From CAXMMR01 sp963692975 (GTDB lineage: Bacteria > Pseudomonadota > Alphaproteobacteria > Acetobacterales > Acetobacteraceae): a stretch of 64,000 nt of DNA. The notes below the pieces were generated by a model, which was not told the origin of the DNA, ran no database searches, and saw nothing but the letters and a program-made list of their open reading frames with translations. Below, piece by piece: positions 44,332 to 53,823 of this stretch. Numbering within the stretch: position 1 is the first letter of the stretch; every line of letters starts with the position of its first letter. The position numbers were made by a program, and so were the translations under genes. The stretch lies in the NCBI GenBank assembly GCA_963692975.2, contig CAXMMR010000015.1, positions 12,892 to 76,891 on the forward strand. Direction: 5' to 3'.

Positions 44332-44538
44332 ATGGAAAAACTCACGAAACGCGTGGGGGAGGGTTTGGAAACCCTGAAAGTTGGAGTCCTGGGTTCCGAT
44401 CTCTTCGTCTGGGATCGCGAGCTGAAAGGCTTCGGCGTTCAGGTCAGTCCACAGGGCCTGAAGAGCTTCATTGTGCAGTTTCGTCGAGACGACAACCCTG
44501 GTGGCGGCCCTGGGGAACGCAAAGCCGCGGCTCTGTAG
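44332..44538 (+). pseudogene. Truncated tyrosine-type integrase, N-terminal stub
   Basis: The 68 residues contain the N-terminal arm of tRNA-targeting phage/island integrases: MEKLTKRVGEGLETL, then FVWDRELKGFGVQVSPQG and KSFIVQF. The frame ends soon after, and no core-binding or catalytic domain (R-H-R-Y) is found downstream. It is therefore a remnant. It lies beside a tRNA-Gly 3' fragment, which supports an origin in an integrated element. Confidence 0.85.
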
Positions 44539-44965
44539 CCCGACAGCCCACAATCATGGCCCGCGCTCCCCGCGATCGCCCGCACCTGCATCTCAACGGC
44601 GGTGGCGAAAGCGAACCTTACACCTCGCCCCGAGTGGTCATCAGTGGCCTCCTGCCTGCGCGGGTCCGTGCAACCCACGCCCGCCGGCTCGGACGTGGGA
44701 TGGGCCAGGCGCGTGCCGAAGCTCGCTAACTCCTGGCTGGCCGCGATGATGCCGTCGCGTAAGGCGAACGCGGCTTCTGTTTGCAGTTCGAGATGCCGGT
44801 CGCCGAGCGCGCCGCGGTCGAAGGTCTGGAGAACAAGCCAGAGGCCATCGAGCTCCTCGCTATAGATCGGCATGGAACATTGGCCCCCTGAGCGGGTAAT
44901 CGGCGCCCACAATTGACCTCCCAGATCGGTGATGATGCCGCCCGTGCAGACGGGTGGTGGGGGAG
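44539..44965. other. Unassigned stretch inside the element remnant
   Basis: No gene is supported here. A 157-residue minus-strand frame (44439-44912) contains an orderly piece, EELDGLWLVLQTFDRGALGD, and may be a fragment of a mobile-element gene. I do not recognise it. Confidence 0.3.
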
Positions 44966-45525
44966 ATGCTGGTTGTGGATACGATTGCCCGGATCAGGCG
45001 GGCGTAAGCAGATCACCCGGGAGTTCGACCTTGCCCGCATGGTGCGGCGGGTGCTGCGCTCCGGCGAGACGGCGTTTTTCTACGAGCGCGAGGTGCAGCC
45101 ACGGCCCAAGCTGGGTGCGTGGACGGAGGTGCTCGATCGGCGGCTGAGCGCCAATGACCGGCTCTCCAGCCGGAAGCGCCTTGACCTGGTGCGGATCTTC
45201 GAGGATCTGCGTGCCGATGGCTTCGAGGGCGGCTACGACGCGGTGCGTCGCTATGCCCAGACGCGGCAGCCCAAGCAGGGCACCGGCTCATCCGACGCCT
45301 ACGTCCGAGGGGCTGGTGCGCGAGATGACCACCGGGGTCAGTCCTGGACGGCCAGCGCAATGCGGTGCTGGTCGGCGGCACCGGGACCGGCAAGATGCAC
45401 CTCTCGGTGGCGATCGCGCTCAGCTGCATCCGGCTTGGGCGGCGGGTGCGGTTTTATACCGTGATTGACCTGGTCAACCGGCTCGAGGCGGAGGCGCGCA
45501 CCGGCAAGACAGGGCGGCTGGCCGA
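44966..45525 (+). pseudogene. IS21-family istA/istB remnant with internal deletions
   Basis: It begins MLVVDTIARIRRA, the IstA start, then stops; the reading continues in another frame with ITREFDLARMVRRVLRSGE and FFYEREVQPRPKLGAWTEVL, up to GGYDAVRRYAQ. The catalytic DDE core of IstA is missing. The next recognisable piece is the ATPase helper IstB: VLVGGTGTGKMHLSVAIAL and FYTVIDLVNRLEAEARTGK. A deletion thus fuses the start of istA to the middle of istB. In IstB the Walker A lysine remains but the usual following threonine is methionine. No terminal repeats were found. Confidence 0.82.
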
Positions 45526-46054
45526 GCAGCCGAGCGTCCCGCGCCGTGTCCTCGGCCACGAACACCTGCGCGCTCTCACGCTGCCGGGTCAGCGCCACGA
45601 GCTCGCCGCCGCCGCCAGTGATGCGTGTGCAGCAGATACGTGTGGTCCAGACGTCTTGCCCTGGCCCTTGTAGATCGTCCCCGCGTAGCCATGCCGGAAC
45701 CCCTCGAACTCCGCCGCGGCCCATGTAACCTCCCGGCCCGCAGCACCAGCGGCGGCGTCCAGCCGTGCCGTGACCTGCCCGGTGCGCGCGTCGATGCCGG
45801 TGATCACCCCAGCGTTGCCGTTGTAGATGTGCCGCTTCTTGTCGGTGTCGGTGAACTGCACCCGGTCCCCGACCGCGAAGTCCGCCGCTCCGTGCTTGGT
45901 CTCGAGCCGCACGTCCGGGCTGCCCAGCTCGCCGCGCTCGCGCCGCACCTGGCGCAGCTCGGCGTTGACTCTGTGACACGTCGGCGTTGGTGTAGGCGAA
46001 CACGAACCGACTGGCCTTCGGGTCAGCCAGCGTGTTCACCTTCCAGCGTTCCAT
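45526..46054 (-). pseudogene. TraA conjugative relaxase fragment, frameshifted
   Basis: The text matches the helicase/C-terminal part of Ti-type TraA relaxases: MERWKVNTLADPKASRFVF, then FAVGDRVQFTDTDKK, NGNAGVITGID, HGYAGTIYKGQGKT and VALTRQRESAQVFVAEDTAR. At least three frame changes are needed, near 45975 and 45650. The nuclease domain is absent. It abuts the istB fragment on the opposite strand, so the IS21 copy may have inserted into or recombined with it. It shows that a conjugative plasmid or element once lay here. Confidence 0.85.
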
Positions 46055-46796
46055 CAGCGCCGCGCGCGCGGCCTCTCCATCTCCAGTCCAGGTTATCGGT
46101 CATTAGTGCCGAGTGCTCGTTCAAAGGCTGAGCAATTCATAGCCATCTCTGGCGCTGGGAAGGATCGCGGTTGAGGCGCTAGCTATCCTCGCCCGCCAGC
46201 TGCGCGACGCCGTCGAGCATCTGCAGGCGCTGGCCCACAGCCTGCGTCGGCAGTAGTCGGGCCTGCCCCTTAGATCTGCACGCCCTGATGTCGGTTCCCG
46301 CGGCCGTTCTCGCGCTGGGCCTAGACCGTCTTATCGCCGACGCATGGCTTTGGGAGCACTCGGGACGAGCCGAACGCTGCGCCATGTCGCCTTCGACACC
46401 TCGAAGTGCGATGTGGCTACGGAGGCGTCACAGGACGACATAGCGGCAGGATCGGCTTTGCCGGCGACGATGCAGCTGAGCTTCTGGTCGGCCGATTGTA
46501 CGCCGTGGCGCGCCCTCAGCCAGCTTGCCGTCAACTGGCCGACGCTGCGCTTCGCGGTGCGGCCAAGCTACGAGCCGACGTGAACGCCAGCATCTGCTAA
46601 CTGCAGAGGCCCACCGACGGGCCCGAAGACGGCTTGGGAGGAGCCTGCAGCTTCGGCCTGTCAGAGTGACACGCCGGTGCTGTCGGCTCGAAGGCTTCGA
46701 GGGTTGGCTCGACTGGCTGCTGGAGATGGCGCGGGGCGCTGCAGGCGGCATCGGCTCGGCCAAGCTCGAGGACCTCGTCCCTAGCATTGCTGCTGA
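46055..46796. other. Degraded stretch without an assignable gene
   Basis: Several short frames exist but none is convincing. On the plus strand, pieces such as LALGLDRLIADAWLWEH (about 46310) and LSFWSADCTPWRALSQLAV (about 46480) look like conserved protein text split over two frames, so a decayed mobile-element gene is likely. I cannot name it. Confidence 0.35.
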
Positions 46797-47059
46797 TCAG
46801 CCGGCTCTGCACCTGCGAACCCGGGCAGCTATAGCCAGCAACCTGGTCGCGGGGCGGGGACGGGTCAGCGCATCACCGAACAGCGTCATCGCCTGTCGAT
46901 GAAGTCGCCGTAGATCTTCGCCGGCCGGCTCGCTTCCTGCGCCTTGCGCTGGCTCTTGCCCTGATAGTGCTGCGTCAGCCACGTCGTCATCACTGAGGCC
47001 AAGGCGCCGATCGCCGAGCCGGCGAATGCGGACAGCGCCGACAGGTAGGCGATGTTCAC
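46797..47059 (-). pseudogene. Frameshifted small membrane protein
   Basis: From GTG 47059 the frame reads VNIAYLSALSAFAGSAIGAL and TTWLTQHYQGKSQRKAQE, then stops at 46887 just after FIDRR. Another frame continues sensibly with QAMTLFGDALTRP. Together they resemble a small conserved protein with one N-terminal membrane helix followed by a charged helix, found near many bacterial accessory genes. A one-base shift splits it near 46892. Function unknown. Confidence 0.6.
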
Positions 47060-47078
47060 GATGCCGCCACGGCGCGGC

Positions 47079-48707
47079 TCACTTCGCCCCTGCGGCCAAG
47101 CCGTCGAGCGCCGCCGGGGTGACGGGAAGCGGGCCGGCTGGGTCGGGCGCCGCGCTGGTCATCCCCGGCGTCTGCCAACCGCCGCCCAAATCCCGGTAAA
47201 GGTCGACCACGTCGTTGGCCAGCGTCATGTCCTGCTCGACGAGCTGCTGGCGGGTGCTCTCCACGGTGCGCTGAGCGTCCAGCACCTGCAGGTAGTCCGA
47301 CAGTCCGTGCGCGTACTGGCTGGTCGCGAGCAGCAGCGTGTCCTGGCCGGAGCGCAGCAGGCCGGCCAGCCGGTCGCGTTCGACCCGGTCGGCGCGGAAT
47401 GAGACCAGCGAGTCCTCAACCTCGCGCAGCGCGTTGAGCACGGTCGCGCGATAGTGTAGCGCCGCCTCGGTCTGCTGCGCCCGAGCCAGACGCAAGCTGG
47501 CGCTCAATCGCCCGCCCTCGAAGATCGGGAGCGAGACGCTTGGCCCGGCCGAGTAGAAGTGGCTCGCCCAGCGGGTGATGTAGCTCGCGTCCAGCGCCCG
47601 CAGGCCGAGGCTGCCGGTCAGCGACACGTCGGGATAAAAGTTGGCGACGGCGACCCCGACATTGGCGGTGGCGGCGTGCAGCTGCGCCTCGGCCTCGCGG
47701 ATGTCCGGCCGCCGCCGCGCCAAGGCGGCGGGAACGCCGACGCCGACGGCACTCGGCAGCGCCGGCAGCGGCGCCGGCTGTAGCAGCCTCGCATCCAGCG
47801 TGCCCGGCGCCTGGCCGATGAGCACGCTCAAACGGTTCACGGCCTGGCGGGTCTGCTTGTCGTACTCTGGTAGTTGCCGCTGCAGGCTCAGCAGCTGCGT
47901 GCGCGCCTGGTCGACGTCCAGGCCGGTGGAGAGGCCTCGAAGCCGGCGATTCTCGGTCAGCGACAGCGTGGCCTCTGCGGATTGAATGTTCTGCTCCTGG
48001 CTGGCCGTGAGCGCCTGCGCGCCGCGCAGCTGGACGTAGGCTTGCGCTACCTCGCTCTCCAGGCTGGTCAGCGCGTCGTTGGCCGCCTCGGCCTGGCCCT
48101 CGGCGGTCGCGCGCGCCTGCTCCACCGAGCGGCGCACCCGGCCAAACAAGTCCAGTTCCCACGACGCGCTCAGCCCGTACTGGAACAGGTTGTCCGGCTG
48201 GACGAGCGGGTTGAGCGCCCGGTTCTCCGCCGAGACGATGGACGACCGGCTGATCGCTGACCCCGCGGCACCCGAGGCGGTGTCGGCCAGGTCGTTGAGC
48301 TGCCGGTAGACGCCCTCGGACTGCAGGATGCCGCCGACGCCGAGCTGCTCGCGGGCGTAGCTGCCGGTGCCCTCCAGGGTCGGCAGCCCGGCGGCACGTG
48401 CGGTGACGATGCCTTGGCGCGACTCCACCACCCGCAGCACCGCTTGCTGCTCATCGAGGTTATCACGGATCGCCGTCTCGATCAGCTCGGTCAGCACCGG
48501 GTCGCCGAAGGCCACCCACCATCGTGGGTCCGGGTCGGTCGACAGCGAGACCACGGGGTCGCCCGTCGCGCCGTTCCGCCAGGCCGGCACCGACGGCGGC
48601 GCCGGCGGCCTGAAGGTCGGCCCGACGGTGCAGCCGCCGAGCAGCAGCAGCAAGGCGCCGGCCGCGCCCCGGCTTGCCCTCACTTGGACCACCCTCGCTC
48701 GCAGCAT
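47079..48707 (-). CDS. NodT-family outer-membrane efflux lipoprotein
   Basis: This is the outer-membrane channel of a tripartite efflux pump. The 542-residue protein starts with a lipobox (LLLLLGGC) and the usual TVGPTFRPPAPPSVPAWR. It contains two outer-membrane-factor repeats, each with long helices and SWELDLFGRVRRSVEQARA or VSLPIFEGGRLSASLRLARA. ATG 48707 is preferred over TTG 48713. It overlaps the end of emrB closely and is the third gene of the emrA-emrB-nodT operon. The lipid anchor and length fit the OprM/NodT group. Confidence 0.95.
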   Translation of the reverse strand: MLRARVVQVRASRGAAGALLLLLGGCTVGPTFRPPAPPSVPAWRNGATGDPVVSLSTDPDPRWWVAFGDPVLTELIETAIRDNLDEQQAVLRVVESRQGIVTARAAGLPTLEGTGSYAREQLGVGGILQSEGVYRQLNDLADTASGAAGSAISRSSIVSAENRALNPLVQPDNLFQYGLSASWELDLFGRVRRSVEQARATAEGQAEAANDALTSLESEVAQAYVQLRGAQALTASQEQNIQSAEATLSLTENRRLRGLSTGLDVDQARTQLLSLQRQLPEYDKQTRQAVNRLSVLIGQAPGTLDARLLQPAPLPALPSAVGVGVPAALARRRPDIREAEAQLHAATANVGVAVANFYPDVSLTGSLGLRALDASYITRWASHFYSAGPSVSLPIFEGGRLSASLRLARAQQTEAALHYRATVLNALREVEDSLVSFRADRVERDRLAGLLRSGQDTLLLATSQYAHGLSDYLQVLDAQRTVESTRQQLVEQDMTLANDVVDLYRDLGGGWQTPGMTSAAPDPAGPLPVTPAALDGLAAGAK

Positions 48708-48709
48708 CG

Positions 48710-50272
48710 TCAACCGCCACCTCCGCCGCCCGCGCCAGGCGTCACGTTCGACATGAAGATGCCGGCCACCGAGATGCTCAGCGACAGCAGCGAGATGATG
48801 AAAAACACGTCGAGATAGGCAAGCGTGCTCGTCTGCTCCTGCAACATCTGGAACACTTGGCCCGGCGCCGAGGCCGCTGCTCGCGCCGCGGCGCTGCCAT
48901 AGGTGATGGCGGCCTGCTGGACCGATTGCAGCAGCGCGTTATACGGCTGATGCGTCTGGTCGAGATACTTGACGAGGTGCGCCTGCCTGATCTGCTGATG
49001 GTCGGTGACCAGCGCGGTGCCGATCGAGATCCCGACGCCGCCATAAACGTTGCGCGCCATCGTGAACAGGCTTGCCGCGTCCTCTTTCAGCTCGGGCGGA
49101 ATGGTGGAGTAGGCGCTCGAGCTGAGCGGCACAAACAGGAATGACAGCGCCGCCGTCTGTGCGGCCCGAAACAGCGCGACGTGGGAGAAGTCGAGATCGG
49201 GGACGAGGTCCATCGAATAGTAGAACGATGCCGCGAGCGCGATCCCGCCAGCAGTGATGATCCATTTTACCGGAATAACGTTCAGCGCGATGCTCACGAC
49301 CGGGATCAACAGGCACAGCACGAGCGCCCCGGGCGCCAGCACCCAGCCGGCCAGCACCGAGTTGTAGCCGAGCACGTCCTGGGCGAACAGCGGCATGACG
49401 ATCGCGCCGGCGTAGAGCGAGAAGCCCATCATCGCCATGCCGTACCAGGACAGCGCGAAGTTGCGGTCCTTGAACACGCGCAGGTCCACCACCGGGTGCT
49501 TCGCGTACAAAAGGTAGAACACGCCGCCGACGTAGCCAATGACCGACAGGGTGAACATGATGCGGACAAAGGTCGAGGACAGCCAGTCGTAATCCTCGCC
49601 GCGGTCGGCGCCGAGCTCCATGCAGCCGAGGGCGAGGGCGATGAAGATCGTTCCGGTCCAGTCGAACGGCGGCGCGCGGCGCATCGCCTTCTTCATCTCG
49701 GCGGTGTCCTCGATGAGCGAGACGACGCCGAACACTGTTGCGATGCCGATCGGGACGTTGATCAGGAAAATCCAATGCCAGGAGAGATCGAAGGTCAGAT
49801 AGCCGCCGATCAACGGTCCAATGACCGGTGCGATGATGGTGGCGACGGCGGTTATGGAAAGCGCCTTTTGCCGCTGGTCCGGCGGGAAGGTGTCGAGGAT
49901 GATCGACTGCTGCATTGGTTGCAGCCCACCGCCGAACAAACCCTGCAGGGCTCGGAACAGCAGCAACTCGCCGAAGCTCGTCGAGAGGCCGCAAGCGAAC
50001 GACGCCATTGTGAAGCCGATGATCGAGATCAGAAAATACTTCTTGCGTCCGAGATGCTTGCTGAGCGAAGCGCTGACGGTCAGCGTGATGCCGTTGGCAA
50101 CGAGATAGGTTGTCAGCGTCCAGGCGGCATTGTCGGTGCTGACGCCGAGGTCGCCGGCGATGTAGGGCAGCGAGACGTTCACGATCGTGGTGTCGGTCAC
50201 CTCCATGAATGCCGCAAGCGTCACCACGATCGCTATCAGGTAGGGGTTCGGTCCGCCCTTGCTGCCGCTCAC
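48710..50272 (-). CDS. emrB: EmrB-type MFS drug transporter (DHA2, 14 helices)
   Basis: The 520-residue protein is an inner-membrane proton-driven exporter of the DHA2 family. The N-terminus has VTLAAFMEVTDTTIVNVSLP and antiporter motif C appears as PVIGPLIGGYL, followed by SWHWIFLINVPIGIATV. About 14 membrane helices are expected. It overlaps emrA by the ATGA arrangement and hands over to the NodT channel, so the three genes make one pump. The substrate cannot be told from sequence; such pumps expel hydrophobic or toxic compounds. Confidence 0.96.
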   Translation of the reverse strand: MSGSKGGPNPYLIAIVVTLAAFMEVTDTTIVNVSLPYIAGDLGVSTDNAAWTLTTYLVANGITLTVSASLSKHLGRKKYFLISIIGFTMASFACGLSTSFGELLLFRALQGLFGGGLQPMQQSIILDTFPPDQRQKALSITAVATIIAPVIGPLIGGYLTFDLSWHWIFLINVPIGIATVFGVVSLIEDTAEMKKAMRRAPPFDWTGTIFIALALGCMELGADRGEDYDWLSSTFVRIMFTLSVIGYVGGVFYLLYAKHPVVDLRVFKDRNFALSWYGMAMMGFSLYAGAIVMPLFAQDVLGYNSVLAGWVLAPGALVLCLLIPVVSIALNVIPVKWIITAGGIALAASFYYSMDLVPDLDFSHVALFRAAQTAALSFLFVPLSSSAYSTIPPELKEDAASLFTMARNVYGGVGISIGTALVTDHQQIRQAHLVKYLDQTHQPYNALLQSVQQAAITYGSAAARAAASAPGQVFQMLQEQTSTLAYLDVFFIISLLSLSISVAGIFMSNVTPGAGGGGGG

Positions 50273-51648
50273 TTTACGTTCACCGTTGGTTCGACCGAGA
50301 GGCCGAGCGGCAGGCCGCGTTGCGGATCGATGCCGTCGTCGATGATGATCTTCACCGGCAGGCGCCGAACGATCTTGACGTAGTTGCCGGTCGCGTTCTC
50401 GGACGGGAAGGCGGTGAAGCGGGCGCCCGCGCCCTGTTGGAAACTGTCGACATGGCCGTGCAATCTCAGGTCCGGGTAGGCATCGACGTGGATCGCAACG
50501 TGCTGGCCGACATGCATGCGATTGAGCTGGGTTTCCTTGAAGTTAGCGACGATCCAGGCGTTGGGCGAGGTCACGTAGAACACCTGCTGACCGACTTGGG
50601 CGTAGGTGCCGACGTCGACATTGCGCTGGGTGATCGTGCCGTCCTGCGGCGCGCGAATCTCCGTGTGAGATAGGTTCAACTCCGCCTGGGCGAGGTTTGC
50701 CGCCGCCTGCTCGACTTGTGCCTGCCGCTGCTTCAACGTGCTTTCGGAAGCCGCGATGTTGGGCCCGACCAGGGCGGCGACCTGCAGCTGCGCCGCCATC
50801 ACCTTCATGGTGTCGGTGGTGGAGCGGAACTGCGCGGTCGCCTGGTCCACCGCGGATTGCGTGGTGGCGCGCTGGTCGACGGTGCGCTGGCGATGATATT
50901 CGCGACCGGCGTCGAACTGGTTTGCCCGCGCCTGGTCAAGCTGCGCCTCGGATTGCCGGCGATCCGAAGGGTATCGCACCCTGGAAATCGCGAGGTCGAT
51001 CTCGGCGGCGCGCAGCTGGGCCTGCGCCAAGTCCAGGTTGGCGCGGGCCTGGTCGCGCGCATGAATGTAATCCCGCGGGTCGATCCGCAGCATCAGCTCG
51101 CCGGCCTTGACGAACTCGTTGTCGTTGACGAAGCGCGCGACGACGTAGCCGGCGACGTGCGGCGCGATCGCCACGGCATCGCCCTCCGTGTAGGCGTCGT
51201 CGGTCGACACGTCGTTGCGGGTAAGGAACCAATAAACCGCTCCGGCGACGACGACGAGGACGGCGATGACGATCAGGATCACGATCGGCCAGCGGCTCGC
51301 CTTCTTGCCGCTCTTGCCGCCCTCTGCGCCATCCCCGTCGTCGCTCTCGTCCTGGTCGCCGTCCCCGCCCTTGTCGCGTTCTTGGCCATCCTTGTCGCTC
51401 CCACCGGACTGCTTTCTCTCGCGTTGGCCATCCTCGCCGGGGGTGTCCTTCTCAGCGACCTGCCGTTGATCAGGACGGCCGTCGCGCTTGAACGACGCAG
51501 GGTTGTCCGGGCGGAGACGGTCGCGAACCGACGACGGCAATCCCGACCAGAACGGCGTCCTGTCGAGAGCGGTGTCCGTCCTCGTCCTCGCCGCCGTTGC
51601 GGTGTCGATATCATCTTGTGCCAAGCCCAAGTTCCCCCATCCCATCAC
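50269..51648 (-). CDS. emrA: EmrA-type membrane-fusion protein with long charged N-terminal extension
   Basis: This 459-residue HlyD-family adaptor links EmrB to the outer-membrane channel. A single membrane helix (PIVILIVIAVLVVVAGAVYW) lies at about residue 120, followed by the EmrA signature STDDAYTEGDAVAIAPHVAG, a helical hairpin, and the second lipoyl half NVDVGTYAQVGQQVFYV. Unusually, the first 118 residues are cytoplasmic and highly charged (KQSGGSDKDGQERDKGGDGD); ordinary EmrA has only about 20. The first ATG at 51648 was used. Later starts inside the charged part would shorten it. Confidence 0.93.
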   Translation of the reverse strand: MMGWGNLGLAQDDIDTATAARTRTDTALDRTPFWSGLPSSVRDRLRPDNPASFKRDGRPDQRQVAEKDTPGEDGQRERKQSGGSDKDGQERDKGGDGDQDESDDGDGAEGGKSGKKASRWPIVILIVIAVLVVVAGAVYWFLTRNDVSTDDAYTEGDAVAIAPHVAGYVVARFVNDNEFVKAGELMLRIDPRDYIHARDQARANLDLAQAQLRAAEIDLAISRVRYPSDRRQSEAQLDQARANQFDAGREYHRQRTVDQRATTQSAVDQATAQFRSTTDTMKVMAAQLQVAALVGPNIAASESTLKQRQAQVEQAAANLAQAELNLSHTEIRAPQDGTITQRNVDVGTYAQVGQQVFYVTSPNAWIVANFKETQLNRMHVGQHVAIHVDAYPDLRLHGHVDSFQQGAGARFTAFPSENATGNYVKIVRRLPVKIIIDDGIDPQRGLPLGLSVEPTVNVK

Positions 51649-51985
51649 GCTACGGTTACGAAACGATAATCATTTAAGACGTTCTGGTCAGGCTCGATGG
51701 CGCCCATGCCGACAGCTCCCGGTCGCCCAGCTCAGAAGTTGATCCTTGTCGCAACTTCAAAGCCCTTCAAGGCAAGACCGATCTACTATCCAAGACAGTA
51801 ACCTCTCAGCATGAGAACATGCGACGTCATCCCGTCGGCGCCGAGTACGCGTCACCGTGGAGATCAGCGGCGGAACGGCACGCGGACCTGGCGGCATTCG
51901 TTTTATCATGGCAGCCGTTGGCGATGCGCCATCGTCGTCATCGCGGCGGGTGAGTGCGCGCCGGACCGCAGGCAAGGACCGGCCG
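51649..51985. promoter_or_regulatory. Upstream region of the emrA operon
   Basis: The stretch between emrA and the broken siderophore gene should hold the operon promoter. GATAATCATT at 51665-51674 resembles half of a Fur box, but it is short and could be chance. No regulator gene sits next to emrA. The rest is unassigned. Confidence 0.3.
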
Positions 51986-52783
51986 CTATGCCTGATCCTC
52001 CAGACGCAGATGCGCGTCGGCCCTGCCGCGTCGCAATACCCGGCCGCCGCACCTGCTCCCGCCGAAACCCGCGCTCGTCTAGCAGGTGCGCACGCAAGGT
52101 ACGTATCGTGTCGACCTCCCCGGCAAGCCAAGCCTGCACGTCGCCCGCCGGCAGAACCATCGACCGCAGAGCCTCCGGCAGCAGCGTCCCCGTGTCGGCC
52201 GGCTGTCCGTCACGATGAAGCCATAAAACGGCGGCATTGGCAGCGGTCGGCAAGTGGCGCTCCTCCTCGATGTCTGCTACCTCGATCAGAACAATCGCGC
52301 GAGCGCCTGGACGCATCTCGTCCAGCCAGCGGCCGATGGCGGGCAGCGCGGTTCCATCGCCGACGAGCAAAGTGAGGTCGAACTCGTCGGGCACCAGGCA
52401 CGAGCCCCCGGGACCACCAATCCCAAGCCACTGGCCGGGCTCCGCCTGAGCCGCCCACGTGCTGGGGGCCGTCGCCGTGAATGACGAAGTCGATGGTGAG
52501 CGCGTCCGCTGTCGTGTCAAAACGGCGCACCGTATAGTCGCGCGCGACCGGCCGCACGGCGCCGACCGGCAGCAAGCGCGCATCGTCGCCCAGGATCGGC
52601 AGCACCGGCCGGTTCTGGCCGGCTGTTGGGAACAGCACCTTCACATGGTCGTCCGGCGCAGTCGAGGTGAAGCCGGTCAAAGTGCGGCCGGCCAGAGGCT
52701 CGCCGCCGAGCTTGACGCGGCGCATTCGGGGGGAAAGCTGATCCACCCGCACGACTTGCAGCAGCCGCAGCTTGGCGTCGTGG
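51986..52783 (-). pseudogene. Siderophore-interacting protein (ferric reductase), broken
   Basis: The conserved text is that of SIP/ViuB-type NAD(P)H or flavin ferric-siderophore reductases: QLSPRMRRVKLGGEPLAG, YTVRRFDTTADALTIDFVIH, then WAAQAEPGQWLGIGGPGGS, FDLTLLVGDGTALPAIGRWL and the tail RGRADAHLRLEDQA. Two frameshifts split it, one in the five-G run at 52464-52468 and one near 52020. Its N-terminus is lost at the junction with the truncated RND gene, so no start codon remains in place. It would have released iron from siderophores in the cytosol. Confidence 0.85.
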
Positions 52784-53815
52784 CAGCGTCTTGACCACCT
52801 CGGTGATGGACAGGGTGATGAACGGCTCGGTATCGAGCGGGTAGACGATTTTCAGGCGCGGCGGAAAGTAGGGCTGCAACGCCGCCAATTGAGCGCGAAC
52901 GGCGGCTTCCGTCGCCAGCTGGTTGGCGCCGGCCGCGAGTTTTAGCGCGATCGCCGCGGCTGGCGCATGGTTGATCTTGGCGGTCGGCGAGTAGATCTGC
53001 GCGCCCAATTCGACGCGAGCGACGTCCTTCAGCAGGACCTGGGAGCCGTTGAGGTTTACTTTGAGCAGGATGTTCTCGAATTGCTTCGGCGTTTCATACC
53101 GGGTCGGGCCGATGATCGTGGCGTCCAGGCGTTGCCCCTTGCTGGCCGGCAAGCCGCCTATTTCTCCTGATGAGACCTGGATGTTTTCCGCACTGATCGC
53201 CGTGGTCACATCGCCGACGGTCAGCGCGTATTTGTAGAGCTTGGCAGGATCGAGCCAAATCCGCATCGCGTATTCGGCGCCGAACAGCGTGTAGTCGCCG
53301 ACGCCGGAGACCCGGCTGAGCGAGTCCTGCACGTTGGAGGCGACGTAGTCGGCAATGTCCTGCGCGTTCATGCTGCCATCGGCCGAGATGAAACCGATGA
53401 CCACCATGAAGCTCTTGGTGGCCTTGGTGACGCGGATGCCCTGCTGGGTCACTTCGGTCGGCAGCACCGCTTCGGCGAGCGACAGTTTGTTCTGCACCTG
53501 CACCTGGGCGATGTTGATGTCCGTGCCCTGCTTGAACGTCGCATCGATCTCCATCGCGCCGCTCGATTGCGTGGTGGAGGAGATGTATTCCAGCCCGTCC
53601 AGGCCGTTGAGCTGCTGTTGGATGGGGCGCACCACGGTGTCCGCCACCGTCTGCGCGGACGCGCCTGGATAGGTCACCGTGATCGAGATCTGCGGCGCTG
53701 CGATGGACGGATATTGGGCGATCGGGAGCTGGAAGATCTCCACGCCGCCGATGAGCATCAGGATGAGGCCGATGACCCAGGCGAAGATCGGCCGGTCGAT
53801 GAAAAAGGCGGACAT
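52784..53815 (-). pseudogene. Truncated AcrB-type RND efflux pump
   Basis: The frame begins as a typical RND pump: MSAFFIDRPIFAWVIGLILM, then QYPSIAAPQISITVTYPGAS and FMVVIGFISADGSMNAQDIA, down to PFITLSITEVVKTL. About 343 of some 1040 residues remain. At 52784 the pump sequence stops and the DNA continues directly in siderophore-interacting-protein sequence. The loss of the other membrane helices and the proton-relay aspartates means it cannot pump. It begins 8 bases after the intact membrane-fusion gene. Confidence 0.9.
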
Positions 53816-53823
53816 CGGCGCGG

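Noticed and set aside
46331..46902. Short frames on both strands considered as transposase or DUF fragments
   Set aside because: Similarity impressions were weak and changed with frame; no motif supports a named family.
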